DNA from: Treponema sp.
GTDB lineage: Bacteria; Spirochaetota; Spirochaetia; Treponematales; Treponemataceae
Assembly (NCBI GenBank): GCA_017938365.1
Contig: JAGBBT010000094.1
Coordinates: 1 to 64,000 of the forward strand
Reading direction: 5' to 3'
Length of the DNA stretch: 64,000 bases
Positions 59,047-64,000 of the stretch are shown one piece after another. Each line of letters starts with the position of its first letter. The stretch's first letter is position 1. The notes under the pieces are model-generated. The model worked only from the letters and a program-made list of their open reading frames with translations. It did no database searches and was not told where the DNA came from. Position numbers and translations under genes: made by a program.

Positions 59047-60765
59047 ATGTTTATAAGTTTAAAAAAAATTATTACTTTTATTTTTACATTTTTTGTTTCT
59101 ACATTAGTTTTTTCTGCAACTCGTGGTGCTCAAGAGCTTGTTCCTGCTGGAAGTTGGGTATATGAATCATTTAATAAAATTTGTATAGAACAATCTGTCG
59201 TTAATTTTTCAGATAGTACGCCAATTTCAATTCAGCAATTAAAATTTTATATGTCTGAAATTAATTATGACTCATTAAGTTCTGTAGGTAAGGCTGAATA
59301 TGATAAAATTTATCGCTATTTTGAACAAAAAACATATTCTTTTGATTCTGATTTAATGTCTATTGGTTTAGAACCTTCTGTAAATCCTGAATTTTACTTT
59401 AAAAGTAATGATGATTTTGATTGGGTTTTCGATAGATACAATCGTAAAGGTTTTTTTGAAATTCCTTTATCAATAACTTTTGGTGATATTTTTGCGATGA
59501 ATATGGATGTTTCTTTAAAACAAAATAAGGGAATGTCTTTACACAATGATAATTATATAAATTTGCCATTAGGACCTGATCAAATGGATGTGAATTTTCC
59601 ATCCTATGGTTATTTTAGTACTGGAAAAAAAATAACTGATAATACAGGAATCGCTTTTATATTGGGAATGGGGCCTAGAAGTGTTGGAAATTCACTGAAT
59701 GGTTCGATTATAATGTCTGAATATTTAACAGGAACTTCGTATGCTCAATTAGAAGCTTATTCTCATAATATAAAATATACAGGTTCTGTGGCTGAATTTA
59801 ATGTTGATAAATATTTGTATCTTCATCAAATAGATATAAGATTATTTAAAAAATTAACATTTTCTGCTCTCGAAGGAATGATTGTTAATGCTCCTTTTGA
59901 ATTAAGATTTATTAATCCTTTAACAGTTTTTCATGGGTACGCTCCTTGGAAAGATTATGATTCAGACTTTGAAGAGGCTTATACTGGAGCTTTGTTTGCT
60001 TTAAAAATTCAATTTGTGCCTTTTAGTGGGTTAAAGTTTTACGGCAATTACGCTATGACTCAATTTCAAACTGCTTATGAGCGAAGTAATTGGCCAGAAG
60101 ATGTAACTCCAAATGGCATCGGTGGACAGCTTGGTTTTGATTATGTAAAGCCAATAAACGATGGTTATTTCAATATTGTTGCAGAAGGATATTATGCCAC
60201 TCCATATTTATATATAAAAGAAAGTCCAAATTGGACTTTTGTTCGTACTTATGAAGAAAATATTGGTGATAAAGAAATATTTTATGAATGGATTGGTTCT
60301 CCTTTTGGACCTGATACTATTTCTGGAGAAATAAAGATTGGATATTCAGTTCCATCAAAGTTCTCAATTGATTTTATTTATTTATTTATGGCAAAAGGAG
60401 AAATGTCTGGAACTTCTGTTTTTAATAACTTAAATTGGGGTGGAAGTAATACAGAATTTGATTATTCTAAAAATGAAGACGGAACCTTGTCAGATGATAT
60501 AAAAGATTGGTGTTATCCAGATTATGATGATGATAATGAAGATTCTTTTAATGCTGCTAAAGATAAGCAGAATAAGAGTACTCCTTCTGGGACAAATGAA
60601 TACATAAATAGAATTTCTGTGAAATGTAAATATTTCATTAATGATAATATTTCTTTTACAATTCAGCCGTCATATGTCTTTATGTTTAATAAAAATCACA
60701 TAACTGGTGAATTTGATCATGGTTTAGAAATTGCGTTAGCAACTTCTTTTAGATTAGCTAAGTAA
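59047..60765 (+). CDS. predicted outer-membrane beta-barrel protein
   Basis: The 572-residue protein has a signal peptide (about residues 1-23, cleaved after VFSA), a short N-terminal region and then alternating beta-strand sequence rich in Tyr, Phe, Asn and Gly, as in outer-membrane barrels. Aromatic girdle-like strands (FFEIPLSITFGDIFAMNMDV) run to the end. The last residues (LATSFRLAK) do not end in an aromatic. The start is the ATG at 59047, preceded by AAGG; the frame's upstream codons overlap the glycosyltransferase. A similar protein follows. I cannot assign a function. Confidence 0.65.
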   Translation: MFISLKKIITFIFTFFVSTLVFSATRGAQELVPAGSWVYESFNKICIEQSVVNFSDSTPISIQQLKFYMSEINYDSLSSVGKAEYDKIYRYFEQKTYSFDSDLMSIGLEPSVNPEFYFKSNDDFDWVFDRYNRKGFFEIPLSITFGDIFAMNMDVSLKQNKGMSLHNDNYINLPLGPDQMDVNFPSYGYFSTGKKITDNTGIAFILGMGPRSVGNSLNGSIIMSEYLTGTSYAQLEAYSHNIKYTGSVAEFNVDKYLYLHQIDIRLFKKLTFSALEGMIVNAPFELRFINPLTVFHGYAPWKDYDSDFEEAYTGALFALKIQFVPFSGLKFYGNYAMTQFQTAYERSNWPEDVTPNGIGGQLGFDYVKPINDGYFNIVAEGYYATPYLYIKESPNWTFVRTYEENIGDKEIFYEWIGSPFGPDTISGEIKIGYSVPSKFSIDFIYLFMAKGEMSGTSVFNNLNWGGSNTEFDYSKNEDGTLSDDIKDWCYPDYDDDNEDSFNAAKDKQNKSTPSGTNEYINRISVKCKYFINDNISFTIQPSYVFMFNKNHITGEFDHGLEIALATSFRLAK

Positions 60766-60783
60766 ATATAAAAAGAGGTTTTT

Positions 60784-62655
60784 ATGAAAAAGTATTTTTC
60801 TTTATTTTTGTTTTTATTTTTATCAGTAACAATGTTTGCTCAAGTTTCTGTGGATCCAAATGATAAGTTCTACAAAGAAGCTCAAGGTTGGGAAATGAAA
60901 GGACTTATTGATACTCTACCTCTTGTTCGTCCTTATCCAACGAAAATTATTAAAAAAATTCTTAATCAAGTTATAAATTGTGGTAGTAAGCAAGAGGCTG
61001 AATTAGCTTTAACTGAATACGAAAGAATTTTTTCAAAACCATATAATTTATATGTTGAAGGTGGATTTAAAGGTAAATATAAAGATATTTTAAGCGATGA
61101 AAAAGCTGAATCTGAATTTACTAAAGCTGTTAATGGGGAAGTTGGAATTGCAGGAGATCTTATTTTTAGTAATCTTGTGGATATGGGCTTTAATCTTGGC
61201 TGGTATGGAACAAGTGCCGATTGGGATGATTTAAGTTATTTTGGTCAAAACCCAGAAAAAGATTCGATTTATGATCCTGCTTCTGTAGGTCCAATTGAGT
61301 TTTTCTTAGATTGGAATACTTTACTTTCTTTTGGGTCTGAAGAAATTTATATATCTGGTGGAATAAGTAGAATTGGATACGGACCATTTTTAGGGGAAGG
61401 TTTAGCTTTAAATGATTCTGCTTATCATGCACCAAATATTATGTTTAATGTTACTAGACAAAAATGGAGTTATTCATCTGTTTATGAGACAATTGGGGCA
61501 ACAACAAATATTGGTGATGATTTAGAGGATAATAAATATTTAGCTTTTCATGCTTTAAAATATCGATTTAATCCAAAATTTCATATTACATATTACGAGA
61601 ACATATTATTTGGACCTCAAAATGATATTATTTATTTAGTACCTGCTCCTTACATGGCTGTTCAAAATATAGGTGGTGCAAGTAGTAATTTACAGATGGG
61701 ATTATTATTAGAAATTAAACCTGTTTCATATTTAAATTGGGCAACAGATATTTTTGTAGATGATTTTGATGTAAATGAAGTTGTAAAATTGAATTTTGAT
61801 TCTAAATTAAGATTTGGACTTCAATCAGGCTTTATTTTTACACCTAAAAAGTCTTCTTTAACATATATGTCTATGTCTTATACTGCTATAATGCCTTATA
61901 CTTATGCACATTGGGAATATGAACAAAATAAGAATGGAACAATTAATGGTGATGTTTTTAATTATCAAAACTATACAAATAATGGGCTCAATATAGGAAG
62001 TTCTTTACCACCAAATTCTGATAGAATTTCCTTTAATGCATCTTTTAATCCTGCAAAAAATCTTACATTGTCATTTGCTACATCCTTTATTAGACATCAA
62101 AATACAGCAGAACAATTTAGTGATGAAGAGGCTGCAAAATATGTGTTATCAAGTTCAGGACAATATAAGACTGATGGTAGTGTATTTATGCATCAAATGT
62201 TTTCAGCTCCTGATGATGATACTGGAGAACATGTTGATCAAGCATGGGAACGATTAGGCTTTATGACAGGAAAAACAACTATGAAGGTTTGTCAGGCTAG
62301 TATTTCTGGAGAATATCGTTTTCCTAAGACAAAAAAAGGGCAGTTTTCTATTAAAGCAGGATATACTTTTGAATTAACATTGAATCATGGTGTTGGTAAC
62401 AATATGTATAAAGGTATGAATTTTAATGTAGAACCGGTTTCAGTTGGTAAGGATCCTGTAACAGGGGAGGAAATGTATAACTATAAATTAGAAACAGCTT
62501 CTGGAGATGATTGGGGTACTTATGAAAGTATTGATGATTTGCTTAACTCATCTGAATTACAAAAAGAAGTTTCTGCTCAAAAGCAAGAATGGTTAAATAA
62601 TTTAACTGATAAAGTCACTCATTATTTTACAGTTTCTTTAAAATATTCTTATTAA
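60784..62655 (+). CDS. predicted outer-membrane beta-barrel protein (second of a pair)
   Basis: The 623-residue protein has a signal peptide (residues 1-20, ending MFAQ), a helical segment (KFYKEAQGWEMKGLIDTLPL, about residues 28-47) and then alternating beta-strands to a terminal aromatic SLKYSY, the usual barrel C-terminal signal. It follows the previous gene by 18 bases, with AGAGG before the ATG, so they are cotranscribed. The general pattern is that of treponemal outer-membrane proteins; I do not recognise a specific family. Transcription ends at the terminator at 62685-62728. Confidence 0.65.
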   Translation: MKKYFSLFLFLFLSVTMFAQVSVDPNDKFYKEAQGWEMKGLIDTLPLVRPYPTKIIKKILNQVINCGSKQEAELALTEYERIFSKPYNLYVEGGFKGKYKDILSDEKAESEFTKAVNGEVGIAGDLIFSNLVDMGFNLGWYGTSADWDDLSYFGQNPEKDSIYDPASVGPIEFFLDWNTLLSFGSEEIYISGGISRIGYGPFLGEGLALNDSAYHAPNIMFNVTRQKWSYSSVYETIGATTNIGDDLEDNKYLAFHALKYRFNPKFHITYYENILFGPQNDIIYLVPAPYMAVQNIGGASSNLQMGLLLEIKPVSYLNWATDIFVDDFDVNEVVKLNFDSKLRFGLQSGFIFTPKKSSLTYMSMSYTAIMPYTYAHWEYEQNKNGTINGDVFNYQNYTNNGLNIGSSLPPNSDRISFNASFNPAKNLTLSFATSFIRHQNTAEQFSDEEAAKYVLSSSGQYKTDGSVFMHQMFSAPDDDTGEHVDQAWERLGFMTGKTTMKVCQASISGEYRFPKTKKGQFSIKAGYTFELTLNHGVGNNMYKGMNFNVEPVSVGKDPVTGEEMYNYKLETASGDDWGTYESIDDLLNSSELQKEVSAQKQEWLNNLTDKVTHYFTVSLKYSY

Positions 62656-62684
62656 ATTTTTACAGAAGTTGTATACAAAAGTAT

Positions 62685-62728
62685 AAAAAGGAACTTAGAA
62701 ACAAAATGTGCTAAGTTCCTTTTTTTTT
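62685..62728. terminator. bidirectional terminator between the outer-membrane gene pair and thiI
   Basis: AAGGAACTTAG (62688-62698) pairs with CTAAGTTCCTT (62711-62721), with a 12-base loop, then eight Ts on the plus strand. On the minus strand the hairpin is followed by TTTTT as well, and the thiI stop lies within the T-tract. Confidence 0.9.
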
Positions 62729-63971
62729 AATTTATTGAACATAATTTATATCTATTGCCAGAAATTAGTTTTTCTGTATTTGGTTTTGTTCCGTATTTTT
62801 CTGCAACTATTCCGCTTACTTCAAAGCGTTTTACGATTCTATTATTAAAGGCTTCTTCTATAAGTTCGTCAATTTTCATATTTTTATATATTGTCATGGC
62901 TTCGTCTAAATCAGCTCTTAAAATTGGATGTTTTGGAGAGAATAAAACACAACAATCTTCATATGGTAGAATTGATGTTTCGTATGTTTCGATATTGTAT
63001 GCTGTTGCAATAATTTCTTCTTTGTCTAAACCAACTAATGGTCTTAAAAGTGGAAGTTCAGCCATACTTTCTGTTACTGCCATATTTTCAACTGTTTGAC
63101 TTGCAACTTGTCCCAAACTTTCTCCTGTGATTAGGCAATCAGCATTGATTTTTTTTGCTAACATACTTGCACATTTCATCATACACATTCTAAGCATTAA
63201 AGTAGAAAAATTTTCTGGAGCATTTTTCATAATATGCATTTGAACTTCTGTGAATGGAATGATATTTATGTGAGATGTAATGCCAAAATTTGTAATAATT
63301 TCAGCTAACTTTTCAACTTTTTCTTGAGCTTCTTGTGAAGTGTATGGGTAGGAATGAAAATATATGCTTTCAACTTTCATACCTCGTCTCATCATTCTAT
63401 AACCGGCTACAGGACTGTCTAATCCTCCACTTAATAATAGTAAACCTTTTCCACTACATCCTACTGGTAAACCTCTGTGACCTTTGTTTGAATCTGAATA
63501 TATATAGCATTTTTCGCGAACTTCAACAGAAATTACTACATCTGGATTGTGAACATCAACGGTTAAAAGTTGCTTATCGAATACAGCCGCACCTGCTTCT
63601 TTCATAATTTCATATGAGTCTAAAGGAAACGATTTATCTCCTCGTTTTGCTAATATTTTAAATGATTTTGCACCTTTTTGCTTAGCTTCTAAAGCCTGAT
63701 TATAAACTTCACTTTTTATAGCTTCAATGTTTTTTTCAGTAACTTTGGCTAATGCCCAACCTGTGATTCCTAACAAATGGTTTAATGTAAATTCGACAGC
63801 TTCTTTTGCATCCTCTGTACATTCTATATACAATCGACCGGCTTTTAATTCAACTTTTGCTTCAACTGATTGCAAATAGTTTTTTGTATTCTGAATAAGT
63901 AATCGTTCAAATGTTTTAATGTTTGAACCTTTTAAAATTAATTCACCTAATTTTCCTAAATATGTAAGCAT
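62727..63971 (-). CDS. thiI: tRNA 4-thiouridine synthetase ThiI
   Basis: ThiI makes 4-thiouridine at tRNA position 8 and can supply sulfur for thiamine thiazole. The 414-residue protein has an N-terminal ferredoxin-like region, a THUMP domain (about residues 55-165, RGDKSFPLDSYEIMKEAG) and a PP-loop adenylation domain (LLSGGLDSPVAGYRMMRRG, about residues 178-196). There is no C-terminal rhodanese domain, so the sulfur relay depends on a cysteine desulfurase or separate carrier, as in Bacillus. The right edge of the window cuts off its promoter. Confidence 0.95.
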   Translation of the reverse strand: MLTYLGKLGELILKGSNIKTFERLLIQNTKNYLQSVEAKVELKAGRLYIECTEDAKEAVEFTLNHLLGITGWALAKVTEKNIEAIKSEVYNQALEAKQKGAKSFKILAKRGDKSFPLDSYEIMKEAGAAVFDKQLLTVDVHNPDVVISVEVREKCYIYSDSNKGHRGLPVGCSGKGLLLLSGGLDSPVAGYRMMRRGMKVESIYFHSYPYTSQEAQEKVEKLAEIITNFGITSHINIIPFTEVQMHIMKNAPENFSTLMLRMCMMKCASMLAKKINADCLITGESLGQVASQTVENMAVTESMAELPLLRPLVGLDKEEIIATAYNIETYETSILPYEDCCVLFSPKHPILRADLDEAMTIYKNMKIDELIEEAFNNRIVKRFEVSGIVAEKYGTKPNTEKLISGNRYKLCSIN

Positions 63972-64000
63972 TTTGTAACTATATCAAAAAAAAAAATTAT

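Noticed and set aside
1-64000. Mobile elements, prophage genes, integrases or attachment sites next to the tRNA genes
   Set aside because: I found no transposase, integrase or phage-type gene, and no tRNA-end direct repeats; gene content is core throughout.

Overview
The window is a low-GC, gene-dense piece of a spirochaete chromosome, almost certainly Treponema and probably an anaerobic, host-associated (gut, rumen or oral) species. The reasons are FlaB-type (periplasmic) flagellins next to flaG-fliD, the treponemal order fliD / hypothetical / PilZ / hypothetical / tsaE / tsaB, the flgN-flgK-flgL-fliW-csrA block, an oxygen-sensitive class III ribonucleotide reductase, and several exported proteins of treponemal type. 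There is no rRNA, CRISPR array, insertion sequence or prophage. Genes sit in tight operons with frequent 1-4 nt overlaps and many TTG starts.

Layout: 1-332 carries a tRNA cluster (Leu partial, Lys, Arg, His; minus strand). 427-4784 is a sigma-28-type operon for hook-filament junction proteins and the FliW/CsrA flagellin regulators. 4786-12589 (minus) holds two flagellin genes, flaG, fliD, two hypothetical genes, a PilZ protein and the t6A genes tsaE/tsaB. 12797-17342 has rdgB, a sigma-70-like gene behind a sigma-54-type promoter, nrnA, a small exported protein, argF and a CAT-anticodon tRNA. 17414-21305 is the nrdR-nrdD-(glycyl-radical/glutaredoxin ORF)-nrdG operon. 21434-25290 carries biotin ECF transport genes and lnt. 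25364-30059 (plus) has a GHMP kinase-like gene, surE, a TPR protein and an NHL/VWA-like exported protein. 30101-37869 (minus) has a degenerate M28-like membrane protein and a 1925-codon DinB/exported-protein fusion. 37941-42423 (plus) has a hypothetical gene, a lipoprotein, trmB and ligA. 42386-47676 (minus) has recO, a pyrimidine nucleoside phosphorylase, recJ and an M23 peptidase. 47694-54873 (plus) has rpoZ, a 29-codon ribosomal-type gene, then dxs-folP-cdaA-cdaR-acpS-DUF2225-truA. 54875-57684 (minus) has priA and a uracil-DNA glycosylase. 57810-62655 (plus) has a glycosyltransferase and two outer-membrane-type proteins. The window ends with thiI (minus).

Most striking points: (1) NrdD is split. 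The glycyl-radical motif is missing from the nrdD ORF and lies in the next ORF, fused to a glutaredoxin-like domain; the junction has an A-AAA-AAA heptamer right at the nrdD stop and an open -1 frame. (2) DinB is fused in frame, with no alternative start, to a roughly 1540-residue exported protein. (3) A sigma-70-like gene has a -24/-12 promoter with a 20-bp-period direct repeat about 200 bp upstream. (4) Both flagellin leaders carry GGA-in-loop hairpins of CsrA-site type, and csrA/fliW are in the same window. (5) fliW has its Shine-Dalgarno separated from the ATG by a hairpin that would restore normal spacing.
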